From: Parascardovia denticolens DSM 10105 = JCM 12538
Lineage (GTDB): Bacteria > Actinomycetota > Actinomycetes > Actinomycetales > Bifidobacteriaceae
Direction: 5' to 3'
DNA: 64,000 nt
NCBI RefSeq assembly: GCF_001042675.1
Contig: NZ_AP012333.1
Location: 992,001-1,056,000 of the forward strand
Shown here: one piece after another, positions 1-7,890 of the stretch
How the letters are laid out: each line of letters opens with the position of its first letter
Numbering within the stretch: the stretch's first letter is position 1
Notes under the pieces: model-generated
What the model was told of the DNA's origin: nothing
The model's database searches: none
Seen by the model: only the letters and a program-made list of their open reading frames with translations
Translations under genes and position numbers: made by a program

Positions 1-665
1 CGGCCATCACCGCCACCCTGGCCAAGGGCATCTCCGTGAACGTCACCCTGATCTTCTCTCTGGAACGCTATGAGCAGGTCATCGACGCCTTCATTGAAGG
101 CATCGCCCAGGCTGACGCCAACGGCCATGACCTGAGCCACATCGGCTCCGTCGCCTCCTTCTTCGTCTCCCGCGTGGACACCGCTGTTGACAAGCTGCTC
201 GAAGCCAATGGCTCCGAAGAGGCCAAGGCTCTGGAAGGCAAGGCCGCTGTGGCCAACGCCCGCCTGGCTTATGAGCTCTTCGAGAAGAAGTTCGCCGAGG
301 ATTCCCGCTGGGCCGCCCTCGAAGCCAAGGGCGCCAAGAAGCAGCGTCCTCTCTGGGCCTCCACCGGCACCAAGAACCCGGCCTACTCCCCTTGCAAGTA
401 TGTGGATGAGCTGGTCGCTCCGAACGTGGTCAACACCATGCCCGAGAAGACTCTCAACGCTCTCGCCAAGCAGGGCAACGGCGCTCCTTCCATCGAAGGC
501 ACCTACGAGGAAAGCCACGAAGTCATGAACAAGCTGGCCGAGCTGGGCATCAACATCAAGGACGTCACCGACAAGCTCGAAGCTGACGGCGTCGCTTCCT
601 TCATTGATTCCTGGAGCTCCGTCCTGGCTGATGTCCAGGCCGGCATCGACCGCGTGAACGCCTAA
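1..665 (+). CDS. tal: Transaldolase, C-terminal part (cut by window edge)
   Basis: The 3' part of a transaldolase gene; the frame is open from base 3 to the TAA at 663-665 and 220 residues are visible, against roughly 360 for the actinobacterial type. Transaldolase moves a dihydroxyacetone unit between sugar phosphates in the cytoplasm, and in bifidobacteria it serves the fructose-6-phosphate shunt. The visible stretch AITATLAKGISVNVTLIFSL is the family signature next to the active site. The Schiff-base lysine should lie just upstream, outside the window. A strong terminator follows at 726-767. The gene points towards secG, which is on the other strand. Confidence 0.95.
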   Translation, partial: AITATLAKGISVNVTLIFSLERYEQVIDAFIEGIAQADANGHDLSHIGSVASFFVSRVDTAVDKLLEANGSEEAKALEGKAAVANARLAYELFEKKFAEDSRWAALEAKGAKKQRPLWASTGTKNPAYSPCKYVDELVAPNVVNTMPEKTLNALAKQGNGAPSIEGTYEESHEVMNKLAELGINIKDVTDKLEADGVASFIDSWSSVLADVQAGIDRVNA

Positions 666-725
666 GGGCTTCGCTCTGAGCGTTTATCAGGCCTGATGAG
701 CGTCTGGTAAACGCCCGATCAAGAA

Positions 726-767
726 AGTTGGTCCCGACCGCATCTTCGCGGTCGGGACCAACTTTTT
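726..767 (+). terminator. Rho-independent terminator of tal
   Basis: A perfect 16-bp stem (726-741 with 748-763) and 6-base loop ATCTTC are followed by a run of T. It lies 60 bases after the tal stop on the same strand. Confidence 0.9.
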
Positions 768-779
768 ATCCGTTGCTAT

Positions 780-862
780 ATGTACCGAATGTACAGAACG
801 TACCGAATGCATCGAACGTATCAAATGCGACTCAATGCGGCTAAACGCAATGAACGCAATGA
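780..862. repeat. Degenerate 9-10 bp tandem repeat
   Basis: Nine consecutive units of 9 or 10 bases share the pattern A(T/C)G....(A), for example ATGTACCGA, ATGTACAGA, ACGTACCGA, ATGCATCGA, and end with two identical ACGCAATGA units. The array fills the spacer between the tal and secG terminators. An open frame across it would give a repetitive peptide with no ribosome site, so it is read as a spacer repeat, not a gene. Confidence 0.8.
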
Positions 863-865
863 ACA

Positions 866-898
866 TAAAAACGGGCCAGCCGCGAACGGCCGGACCGT
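866..898 (-). terminator. Terminator of the secG transcript
   Basis: On the minus strand an interrupted 12-position stem (871-882 with 887-898, two mismatches, loop about 4) is followed by TTTTTATG. It lies about 50 bases after secG. A second short hairpin at 908-930 lacks a T-run. Confidence 0.65.
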
Positions 899-946
899 CA
901 TCTCAGAGGCATCCCTCGGACGGGGATGCCGTAAAAAGCCTAAAAA

Positions 947-1195
947 TCAGCCGACATTGAACTTGGACATGAAGTCAAGAGCGATGATGAGGGTGACCCA
1001 AATCAAAGCGACCACCACGGTGATGCGGTTCAGGTTCTTCTCCGCAACCCCTGAAGTACCGGCGTTCTGGGTGATGCCGCCGCCGAACATGTCGGACAGA
1101 CCGCCGCCTTTACCCTTGTGCATGAGGATAAGCATGGTCAGCAAAAGGCTGAGGATGACGACGACGATTTCAAGAGTGATCTTCAGGGCGTGCAT
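947..1195 (-). CDS. secG: Preprotein translocase subunit SecG
   Basis: An 82-residue membrane protein that fits SecG, the small accessory subunit of the SecYEG channel in the cytoplasmic membrane. There are two hydrophobic segments, about residues 5-25 and 55-75. Between them lies the polar GKGGGLSDMFGG loop typical of the family. The start is fixed by AAAGGAATCGTGT before the ATG at 1195. It is the last gene of the pgk-tpiA-secG run, a common actinobacterial and Gram-positive order, and is followed by its own terminator. Confidence 0.93.
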   Translation of the reverse strand: MHALKITLEIVVVILSLLLTMLILMHKGKGGGLSDMFGGGITQNAGTSGVAEKNLNRITVVVALIWVTLIIALDFMSKFNVG

Positions 1196-1339
1196 ACACG
1201 ATTCCTTTCATGGGTACAGATGCTAATATACACGAGCGCACGGAAAACCCGGTGCCGCAGCCATTCAAAGCAAGCCGGAAAATCTGGACAATCACGAGCA
1301 TCACAGACGGTCACAAGCGTTTCAGACGATCAAGGATGA

Positions 1340-2149
1340 TTACGAGCGGCTGGAGCTGCGTTGATGGGCCGCCTTCTGGGTCAGGCGGATGATGGTGGCG
1401 AATTCCTCCGGATCCAAGGAGGCCCCTCCCACCAGGAAACCATCCACATCGTGGGCTTGGTTCATCAGATCGGTCGCGTTTTTCGAGCTGACCGACCCAC
1501 CGTAGAGAATAGGGACCTTCTGCCCCGTCTGGGCCCCATAGACCGACGTGAAGTGCTGGCGGATGGCGTGGGCGGCGTCCTGGGCCGACTGAGGCGTCGC
1601 CACCAGGCCGGTCCCGATGGCCCAGACAGGTTCATAGGCCACAATCACTTGTTCGGCCTCCTCTTTGCCCAGGTCCCGGGTGATGTCATCCACCTGACCG
1701 ACGGCGTAATTCAGCTCGATGCCGCGGCGGCGTTCGGTGATTCCCTCCCCCACGCAGAGGATCGGTCGCATGCCGGCGGCCAAGACGGCCCTGACCTGAT
1801 CGACCAGATTGGCGTCATCATCAGGATGGTATTTGCGCCGTTCCGAATGGCCGACGATGACGTATTTGCAGCCCATCTCGGACAACATGTCGGCGGAGAT
1901 ATCCCCGGTGAAAGCCCCTTGCGAAGTGACGGAGACTGTCTGCGCCCCATATTGGATCCGCAAATCATCGGCTTTCACTAGGACCTGGACGCTGCGGATG
2001 GAAGTGAAGGGAGGGGTGATGACCACTTCGCAGGAAGAATAATCGAAATGCGCGTCCCGCAGAAGCCAAGCCAGCTTCTGCACGAAGTAGGTGGCCTCTT
2101 TGTAGCCCAGATTCATCTTCCAGTTACCGGCAACAATTGGTGTACGCAT
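1340..2149 (-). CDS. tpiA: Triosephosphate isomerase
   Basis: A 269-residue TIM-barrel enzyme that interconverts dihydroxyacetone phosphate and glyceraldehyde 3-phosphate in the cytoplasm. The N-terminal substrate-binding NWKMN, the catalytic histidine in IVGHSERR, the catalytic glutamate in YEPVWAIGTG and the phosphate-binding LYGGSVS are all present. The frame is open further upstream to a TTG at 2182, but the ATG at 2149 is chosen because AGGCGAGGACG precedes it and family members begin with MRTPIVAGNWKMN. It lies between pgk and secG on the same strand. Confidence 0.96.
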   Translation of the reverse strand: MRTPIVAGNWKMNLGYKEATYFVQKLAWLLRDAHFDYSSCEVVITPPFTSIRSVQVLVKADDLRIQYGAQTVSVTSQGAFTGDISADMLSEMGCKYVIVGHSERRKYHPDDDANLVDQVRAVLAAGMRPILCVGEGITERRRGIELNYAVGQVDDITRDLGKEEAEQVIVAYEPVWAIGTGLVATPQSAQDAAHAIRQHFTSVYGAQTGQKVPILYGGSVSSKNATDLMNQAHDVDGFLVGGASLDPEEFATIIRLTQKAAHQRSSSRS

Positions 2150-2188
2150 CCGTCCTCGCCTCAGGGGTAAAACAACAGTCAATCACAA

Positions 2189-2225
2189 AGATATAACGAC
2201 ATATAGCAGATAAAACGACTATAGC
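2189..2225. repeat. Tandem duplication of an 18-19 bp unit
   Basis: AGATATAACGACATATAGC (2189-2207) is followed directly by AGATAAAACGACTATAGC (2208-2225). The pair sits in the pgk-tpiA spacer. Confidence 0.8.
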
Positions 2226-2231
2226 GACAAA

Positions 2232-2266
2232 CGAGGTGGCCCAGCTCGGAAAGCGGAACCACCTCG
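2232..2266 (-). terminator. Hairpin in the pgk-tpiA spacer, possible attenuator
   Basis: CGAGGTGG (2232-2239) pairs with CCACCTCG (2259-2266) around a 19-base loop. On the minus strand it is followed only by TTTGT, so it may thin read-through from pgk into tpiA or protect the pgk mRNA end. A full terminator is not supported. Confidence 0.4.
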
Positions 2267-2287
2267 CTTTATGAAGAAGGTTAATGG

Positions 2288-3484
2288 TTAGTCCAGGACG
2301 CTCAGACCCGGCAGGGCCTTGCCTTCGAGGAACTCCAAGGAGGCGCCGCCACCGGTGGAGATATGGGAGAACCCGTCCTCATCGAAGCCCAAGCGGCGGA
2401 CGGCAGCGGCGGAATCGCCACCACCGACGATGCTGAAAGCACCGTTCTTGCTGGAATCAATCAGGGCCTGGGCCACAGCGGCCGTACCCTTGGCGAACTC
2501 GGGGAATTCGAAGACCCCCATAGGGCCGTTCCAGACCACGGTCTTGGAATCCACGATCTTGTCGTGGAAGAGCTTCTGGGAACGAGGACCGATGTCGAGC
2601 CCCATCTTGTCCGCGGGGATCTTGTCCGCGTCAACGACCTCATAAGGAGAATCGGCGGCGAAAGCGTCAGCGGCGACGATATCGGCAGGAAGGACGATCT
2701 CGACCCCGTTCTTCTTCGCGGTCTCCAGATATTCCTTGGCCTGAGCCACCATGTCCTCTTCCAAGAGGGACTTGCCGGTCTCGTAACCGAGGGCCTTGAG
2801 GAAGGTGAAGACCATGCCACCGCCGATGACCAGACGATCGGCCTTGTCCAAAAGGTTGGAGATGACACCGAGCTTGTCGGACACCTTGGAACCGCCCAGA
2901 ACGACGGTGAAAGGACGCTCCGGATTCTCCGTCGCCTTAGATAGGGCGGCCACTTCCTTCTCGACCAGACGACCTGCGGCGGACGGCAGGTCGGCGGCCA
3001 CATCGTAATCAGAACCTTGGGCGCGATGGACCACGCCAAAGCCATCGGAGACGAAGACATCGCCCAGCTCGGCGATTTTCTTGGCATAGGCGGAACGTTC
3101 GGCTTCGTCCTTGCTGGTCTCTTCCGGATTGAAACGGACGTTTTCCAAGAGGACCACGTCCCCATCCTGCATGGCGTCCACCTTGGCGTGGGCGTCAGGA
3201 CCGTAGGTGTCCTTGGCCAAAGCCACGGGGGCGTTCAAGAGTTCGCTTAAACGGGAAGCCACCGGGGCCAGGGAAAGCTCGGGGACTACCTGCCCCTTCG
3301 GACGGCCCAAGTGAGCCATGAGGATGACTTTGGCCCCGTCCTTACGCAGTTCGGTGATGGTAGGCAGGGCGGCGCGGATACGGCCATCATCGGTAATGGT
3401 CGTTCCGTCCAGAGGAACGTTGAAGTCCGCGCGCACCAGAACGCGCTTGCCCTTCAAATCGCCCAAATCTTCGAGAGTCTTCAT
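2288..3484 (-). CDS. pgk: Phosphoglycerate kinase
   Basis: A 398-residue glycolytic kinase, the normal family length, that transfers the acyl phosphate of 1,3-bisphosphoglycerate to ADP. The N-terminal domain has [11 protein letters not shown] and the MAHLGRPKG substrate site. The C-terminal nucleotide domain has [23 protein letters not shown] and the GGGDSAAAV loop. AAAGGACATT precedes the ATG at 3484. It lies 60 bases after whiA and ahead of tpiA, so the run couples cell-division regulation genes and glycolysis genes by position only. Confidence 0.97.
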   Translation of the reverse strand: MKTLEDLGDLKGKRVLVRADFNVPLDGTTITDDGRIRAALPTITELRKDGAKVILMAHLGRPKGQVVPELSLAPVASRLSELLNAPVALAKDTYGPDAHAKVDAMQDGDVVLLENVRFNPEETSKDEAERSAYAKKIAELGDVFVSDGFGVVHRAQGSDYDVAADLPSAAGRLVEKEVAALSKATENPERPFTVVLGGSKVSDKLGVISNLLDKADRLVIGGGMVFTFLKALGYETGKSLLEEDMVAQAKEYLETAKKNGVEIVLPADIVAADAFAADSPYEVVDADKIPADKMGLDIGPRSQKLFHDKIVDSKTVVWNGPMGVFEFPEFAKGTAAVAQALIDSSKNGAFSIVGGGDSAAAVRRLGFDEDGFSHISTGGGASLEFLEGKALPGLSVLD

Positions 3485-3544
3485 AATGTCCTTTCTTAGG
3501 ATTCAACAATATGATTGACTCTCTCATTTTAACGCAGGGAGTGC

Positions 3545-4501
3545 CTACTCGATCTGGCCGACGGCACGCTGCTTTTCCACCTTAGCGCACAGTTGCAGGA
3601 GCCGACGGATGCGGCCGGCGATGGCGTCCTTGGTGATGGGCGGGTCCGCCAGACGCCCCAGCTCCTCCAGGCTCGCCTCCCGGTGGTCCAGGCGCAGCTG
3701 GCCCGCTTGCCGTAGATTCTCGGGTATGTCGTCGCCCAAGACATGGAAGGCATGGGTGACCTTCTCGCTAGCCTCGACGGCCGCCTTGGCCGACCGCCGC
3801 ATGTTGGCGTCGTCGAAGTTGGCCAGACGATTGGTCTTGCCATGATTGTCGGTTTCGCTATGCTTGCCGCTCCACTCCCGGGCGGTGTTGACCGCCCCCA
3901 TCAGGGAGAGCATCCGTTCGATCACATCGGGGTCGCGCAAGGTGACGCGCAAGGAAGACATGACCTTCCTTTTGGAGACGGTGATTCCCAGGCGCCGAGC
4001 CATGTAAATCAAGGCGTCCGCGGCTTCCCCGCTGGGGCAGATGATCTCCAGGAAGGCGGGCTTGCCTGGTTCCGACAGGAACCCCCGGGCCATGAAGGCC
4101 CCTCGCCAGGCCGCCTTGACCTGGGAGATGTTGCCTTGGACCACGTCATCGGGCAGGCCTTTGACCGGGTGCCGACGCCGGTCCAATAGGCCGGACTGGA
4201 GGGCCAGGGCCCCACCCGCATGGAAGACGCGGACCGAATACCAGGTCATGGAATGGCCGTCCGGCAGGTTGCGGGCGGTCTGCACCAATTCGGCCTCATG
4301 CCCATAGACGGTGCGGATGGTCTCATGAAGCCAGGAAGCGACCTTGGCGTTGGAGAATTGGGTGATGACGACGAGGTGCTTCTGCAGGCTGCGAAGGCCG
4401 CCTCCGAAGCGGATAAGAGCGGAAGCTTCAGCCTTCCTGATGTTGATCGCTTCGTCACCGATGCCGGCCAGCTCGTCCTTAACCTCATCGACCAATGCCA
4501 C
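3545..4501 (-). CDS. whiA: WhiA-type DNA-binding regulator
   Basis: A 318-residue protein of the WhiA family, known in actinobacteria and Firmicutes as a regulator tied to cell division and sporulation-type development. The N-terminal part matches the degenerate homing-endonuclease-like domain (EVKDELAGI through the GGLRSLQKH region). The C-terminal part is the helix-turn-helix, with the [17 protein letters not shown] segment near the end. The frame extends to a TTG at 4528, but the GTG at 4501 follows AAAGGGGAG closely and gives the usual [11 protein letters not shown] start. It sits 117 bases downstream of rapZ, where a yvcK/cofD-like gene is often found but is absent here. Confidence 0.92.
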   Translation of the reverse strand: MALVDEVKDELAGIGDEAINIRKAEASALIRFGGGLRSLQKHLVVITQFSNAKVASWLHETIRTVYGHEAELVQTARNLPDGHSMTWYSVRVFHAGGALALQSGLLDRRRHPVKGLPDDVVQGNISQVKAAWRGAFMARGFLSEPGKPAFLEIICPSGEAADALIYMARRLGITVSKRKVMSSLRVTLRDPDVIERMLSLMGAVNTAREWSGKHSETDNHGKTNRLANFDDANMRRSAKAAVEASEKVTHAFHVLGDDIPENLRQAGQLRLDHREASLEELGRLADPPITKDAIAGRIRRLLQLCAKVEKQRAVGQIE

Positions 4502-4618
4502 GGTCTCCCCCTTTGATACTGCGAACAAAAATCAACACGCCCGACACGCCTACGGACACGCCTGATGACGATTTCTACCTTTCAAACTATGCCATTGTAA
4601 CGGCAAGACTCGAAGAGG

Positions 4619-5557
4619 CTATTTCCCTTTCCCACAATGAGCTGAATCCGCCCCCGGTTTCTTATCCAGCTCGCGGGCGGAGACGGTCACGTTCAGATGA
4701 TGCCGGCGCAGGCGTTTGGCGATCTCCTCGCTCATGGCGACGGACCGATGCTGGCCGCCAGTGCATCCGATGCCGATGGTCACGAAATGCTTGTCCTCCC
4801 GGGAATACCCATCGATGGCGATGAGCAGGGTCCGTACGAAAGCGTCCATGAATTCCTCGGCTCCGCGGGATTGCAGGACGTAATCACTGACCGGCTTGTC
4901 CCGGCCATTGAGGCTGCGCAGGTCGGGGATCCAATAGGGATTCGGCAAGAAGCGGACGTCGGCGATGAAGTCGGCATCGGTCGGGGTCCCATGTTTGAAG
5001 CCGAAAGAGAAGATATGGACGTTGACCGTGCTGGCCCCTTTGCCCAAAAGCTCCTCGTAGATCTGGGTGGAAAGCTGGTGGATGCTCAGACCGGTCGTAT
5101 CGATGACGATGTCCGACCGTTCCTTCAATGAAGCCAGCAGCTCCCTTTCCTCAAGGATGCCGTCGATGAGCCTGCGCCCCTTCTGCAAAGGATGGGGCCG
5201 GCGGACGCTTTCATACCGTTTGATGAGTTCGTCGTCGGAGGCGTCCAGGAAGAGGATGCGGGTCTTGACCCCCAAATCATCCAGGTGGCTGATCACTTCG
5301 GCTATGTCTTCGAAATAATCGCGGGAACGCACGTCAATCACGGCGGCGAGCTTATGGACGTCGCTTCCGGAAGCGGTCATCATATCGACCATGGGGATGA
5401 GGAACTTGGGAGGCATGTTGTCGACCACGTACCAGCCCATGTCTTCCACGCTGTCCGCCGCATGGGTGCGGCCGGCGCCGGACATGCCGGTGATGAGCAG
5501 GACCTGAAAGTCCTTCCGCGGTGTCGGCTGGGGTTCCTGATTCGGTGCTTGGGCCAT
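4619..5557 (-). CDS. rapZ: RapZ/YvcJ-family nucleotide-binding protein
   Basis: A 312-residue P-loop protein of the RapZ (YvcJ) family. The Walker A loop GMSGAGRTHA is at about residues 24-33, and the C-terminal domain has the conserved GIGCTGGQHRSVAMSE stretch. In E. coli RapZ is an RNA-binding adaptor in amino-sugar control; in Gram-positives it binds nucleotides and its role is less clear, so function here is not assigned further. AAGAGGAGCGCAC precedes the ATG. It stands between uvrC and whiA on the same strand, an order widely conserved in high- and low-GC Gram-positives. Confidence 0.93.
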   Translation of the reverse strand: MAQAPNQEPQPTPRKDFQVLLITGMSGAGRTHAADSVEDMGWYVVDNMPPKFLIPMVDMMTASGSDVHKLAAVIDVRSRDYFEDIAEVISHLDDLGVKTRILFLDASDDELIKRYESVRRPHPLQKGRRLIDGILEERELLASLKERSDIVIDTTGLSIHQLSTQIYEELLGKGASTVNVHIFSFGFKHGTPTDADFIADVRFLPNPYWIPDLRSLNGRDKPVSDYVLQSRGAEEFMDAFVRTLLIAIDGYSREDKHFVTIGIGCTGGQHRSVAMSEEIAKRLRRHHLNVTVSARELDKKPGADSAHCGKGK

Positions 5558-5631
5558 GTGCGCTCCTCTTGAGGGAATCTTCCATTCAGCATAACGAACC
5601 CCCCTCTACATATTCATGGCTCTTTTCTCAT

Positions 5632-5702
5632 ATTTTTTTCATAGTATTTTTTTCATAGGGTTTCCCATAGGTTTAAGGTGTAGCCATAGGCTTTTCCATA
5701 GG
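5632..5702. repeat. Degenerate CATAG-ended tandem repeats in the uvrC-rapZ spacer
   Basis: ATTTTTTTCATAG occurs perfectly at 5632-5644 and 5646-5658. It is followed by GGTTTCCCATAGG (5659-5671) and GCTTTTCCATAGG (5690-5702). This fills most of the spacer and is much richer in A+T than the flanking genes. Confidence 0.75.
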
Positions 5703-5703
5703 T

Positions 5704-7890
5704 TCAGGCTCGTCCTCCTTGGTGCAGGGAGCTATAGATGGCCGAAGCCTTGGCCTTCCCGATTCCTTTGACTTCCTGAAGGTCGTCGAGGCTGGCGGCC
5801 TTGATGGCTTTCAGGGAGCCGAAATGGTTGAGGAGCTTGCGTTGATAGGATAAGCCCACCCCGTCGATATCGTCCAAGGCGGAGCGCAGGGATCCTTTGG
5901 ACCGCTTCTTGCGGTGGTAGGTGATGGCGAAACGGTGGGATTCGTCCCGGACCCGCTGCATCAGGTACAGGCCCTCGCTCTGCCTTTTCATGATGACCGG
6001 ATAGTCGTCGTCCGGCAGCCAGATCTCCTCCAGCTTCTTCGCCAGACCGCAGACGGCTATGTCGTCGATTCCCAAGTCCGCCAAGGCCCGGGCGGCCGCT
6101 TTGACCTGGGGCTGCCCCCCATCGACCACGATCAGGCTGGGCCGGTAGGCGAAGCGAGGCCGCGACTGCGCTTCCGGGGAGGGCTCCTCACCGCCTGCCT
6201 TGTCATGGTTGAACCGCCTGGTCAAGGTCTCATACAAGGCGGACAAATCATCCACAGCCCCTTCACCATCGGCGCCACGGATGGAGAAATGCCGGTATTC
6301 CTTCTTTTTCGGGGCCCCATCCTCGAAGACCACCATGGAGGCCACCTGATAACCGCCGCCGGAGGCGTTGGAGATATCGTAAGCCTCGATGCGCAGGGGG
6401 GCCTCCTTCAGCCCCAGGGTCTGGGCGATCTCGTTCAAGGCCTGGGTGCGCAGACCGATATCGGTCATGCGTGAAGCCTTAAGGCGGGAGAAGGATTGCT
6501 GGGCGTTCTGGCTGGCCCGTTCCATCAGCTCCCTCTTCTCCCCCCGGGCCGCCACCCGGATGGTCACGACCGACCCGCGCAGGCCGGTCAGCCATTCCTC
6601 CAAATCGGCCTTGCGATCCGGCTCCCAAGGGATGATGACTTCCCGGGGAACGGGAGACATGGGGGCCACTAGGTCATCGCGGCCGGTCTCCTCTTGACGG
6701 GAGTGGCGTTCGCGGGTGGATTGGGCGCGGGAGGCGGCGTCCCTGGCCGTCGCCTGCTGGCTGGGGGCCAGAGCGTCCCGGCTGCGGGAGACGGCTATGG
6801 ACCCGCTCGCGTCCCGCCGGCTTTCCTCCATCAAGTCGGAGTAGACCTGGGAAATCAGATCCGCGATGAGCTGGGCATCGGACACGTCCTCCACCCTTTC
6901 CACGCTCCAACTGCGCTCTCCCCGGATGGTGCCGGCGCGCACGAAGAAGCAGTGGACGCTGGCTTCCAGCTCGTCCGAAGCCAGGCCGAAGATGTCGGCG
7001 TCCACATCGGCATCAAAGACGACCGAGTTCTGCTCCAGAACCGAAGACAAGGCCGAAATCTGGTCGCGCAGGCGGGCCGCCTTCTCGAAGTCTAGCTTTC
7101 GGCTGGCCTCCAGCATCTCCTCCTTCAAGAAGTCGGCGTAGGTTCGTCCCAACCGGCCGGTCAGGATCCCCACCAGCTGCTCGCACATGGCCCTGTGGTC
7201 TTCAGCTGAAATCCAACCGACGCAAGGGGCGGAGCATTTCCCTATATAGGCCAGAAGGCACGGCCGGCCGGTCACCTGGGCCTTGTGGAAGGTGGAAGGG
7301 GCGCATGTCCGGACCGGGTAGGCGTGCAGGAGGGAATCCAAGGTATGTCTCATGTTCCAGACTTTGGGATAAGGGCCGAAGTAGCGGGTCCCCCTTTTGT
7401 TCCGGTTGCGGGTCACCCAGATCCGGGGGAATTCCTCGCTCAGGGAGATGGCAAGGTAAGGATAGGTCTTGTCATCCCGGAAGACCACGTTGAAACGGGG
7501 GTCGAACTCCTTGATCCAGGTGTACTCCAAAGTCAGCGATTCCAGCTCGGTGGCCACCACCGTCCATTCCAGGCTGCGGGCGGTGAGGACCATGTTCTGG
7601 GTACGCGGATGCAGATTATGCAGGGGCTGGAAGTAGTTGCTCAAGCGGTTGCGCAGGTTCTTGGCTTTTCCCACGTAGATGACCCGGCCCTGACCGTCCC
7701 TCCATTTGTAGACTCCCGGCTGGGTGGGAATGTCCGAAGGCTTGGGGCGGAAGAAGTCGCGGCTGTCCCCCAGGAGGGGGGCTCCGTTTTTATTGACGCC
7801 GCCTTTAAGACCACTCTTGACGCCGCTTTCCCCGCCGGCCTTGATGTCCTCGGCATCCCCGCTCCCGGTTTTGCGGAATCCGCTTGTCAT
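5704..7890 (-). CDS. uvrC: Excinuclease ABC subunit C
   Basis: A 728-residue UvrC that makes both incisions in nucleotide excision repair with UvrB. In order: a low-complexity leader of about 45 residues, the GIY-YIG nuclease domain ([20 protein letters not shown]), a UVR motif ([16 protein letters not shown]) that contacts UvrB, the RNase H-like second nuclease domain ([12 protein letters not shown]), and a C-terminal helix-hairpin-helix. A polar stretch of about 70 residues rich in Arg, Ser, Ala and Gln is inserted before [10 protein letters not shown]. The ATG at 7890 overlaps the uvrA TGA as ATGA, with AAGGAATC just upstream, so the two are translationally coupled. Confidence 0.96.
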   Translation of the reverse strand: MTSGFRKTGSGDAEDIKAGGESGVKSGLKGGVNKNGAPLLGDSRDFFRPKPSDIPTQPGVYKWRDGQGRVIYVGKAKNLRNRLSNYFQPLHNLHPRTQNMVLTARSLEWTVVATELESLTLEYTWIKEFDPRFNVVFRDDKTYPYLAISLSEEFPRIWVTRNRNKRGTRYFGPYPKVWNMRHTLDSLLHAYPVRTCAPSTFHKAQVTGRPCLLAYIGKCSAPCVGWISAEDHRAMCEQLVGILTGRLGRTYADFLKEEMLEASRKLDFEKAARLRDQISALSSVLEQNSVVFDADVDADIFGLASDELEASVHCFFVRAGTIRGERSWSVERVEDVSDAQLIADLISQVYSDLMEESRRDASGSIAVSRSRDALAPSQQATARDAASRAQSTRERHSRQEETGRDDLVAPMSPVPREVIIPWEPDRKADLEEWLTGLRGSVVTIRVAARGEKRELMERASQNAQQSFSRLKASRMTDIGLRTQALNEIAQTLGLKEAPLRIEAYDISNASGGGYQVASMVVFEDGAPKKKEYRHFSIRGADGEGAVDDLSALYETLTRRFNHDKAGGEEPSPEAQSRPRFAYRPSLIVVDGGQPQVKAAARALADLGIDDIAVCGLAKKLEEIWLPDDDYPVIMKRQSEGLYLMQRVRDESHRFAITYHRKKRSKGSLRSALDDIDGVGLSYQRKLLNHFGSLKAIKAASLDDLQEVKGIGKAKASAIYSSLHQGGRA

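Noticed and set aside
780-1226. A plus-strand frame with YRMYRTYRM repeats
   Set aside because: It runs through the spacer repeat and then antisense to secG, with no ribosome site.
2229-2270. Strong Rho-independent terminator between pgk and tpiA
   Set aside because: The stem is only 8 bp with a 19-base loop and a poor T-run; kept only as a possible attenuator.
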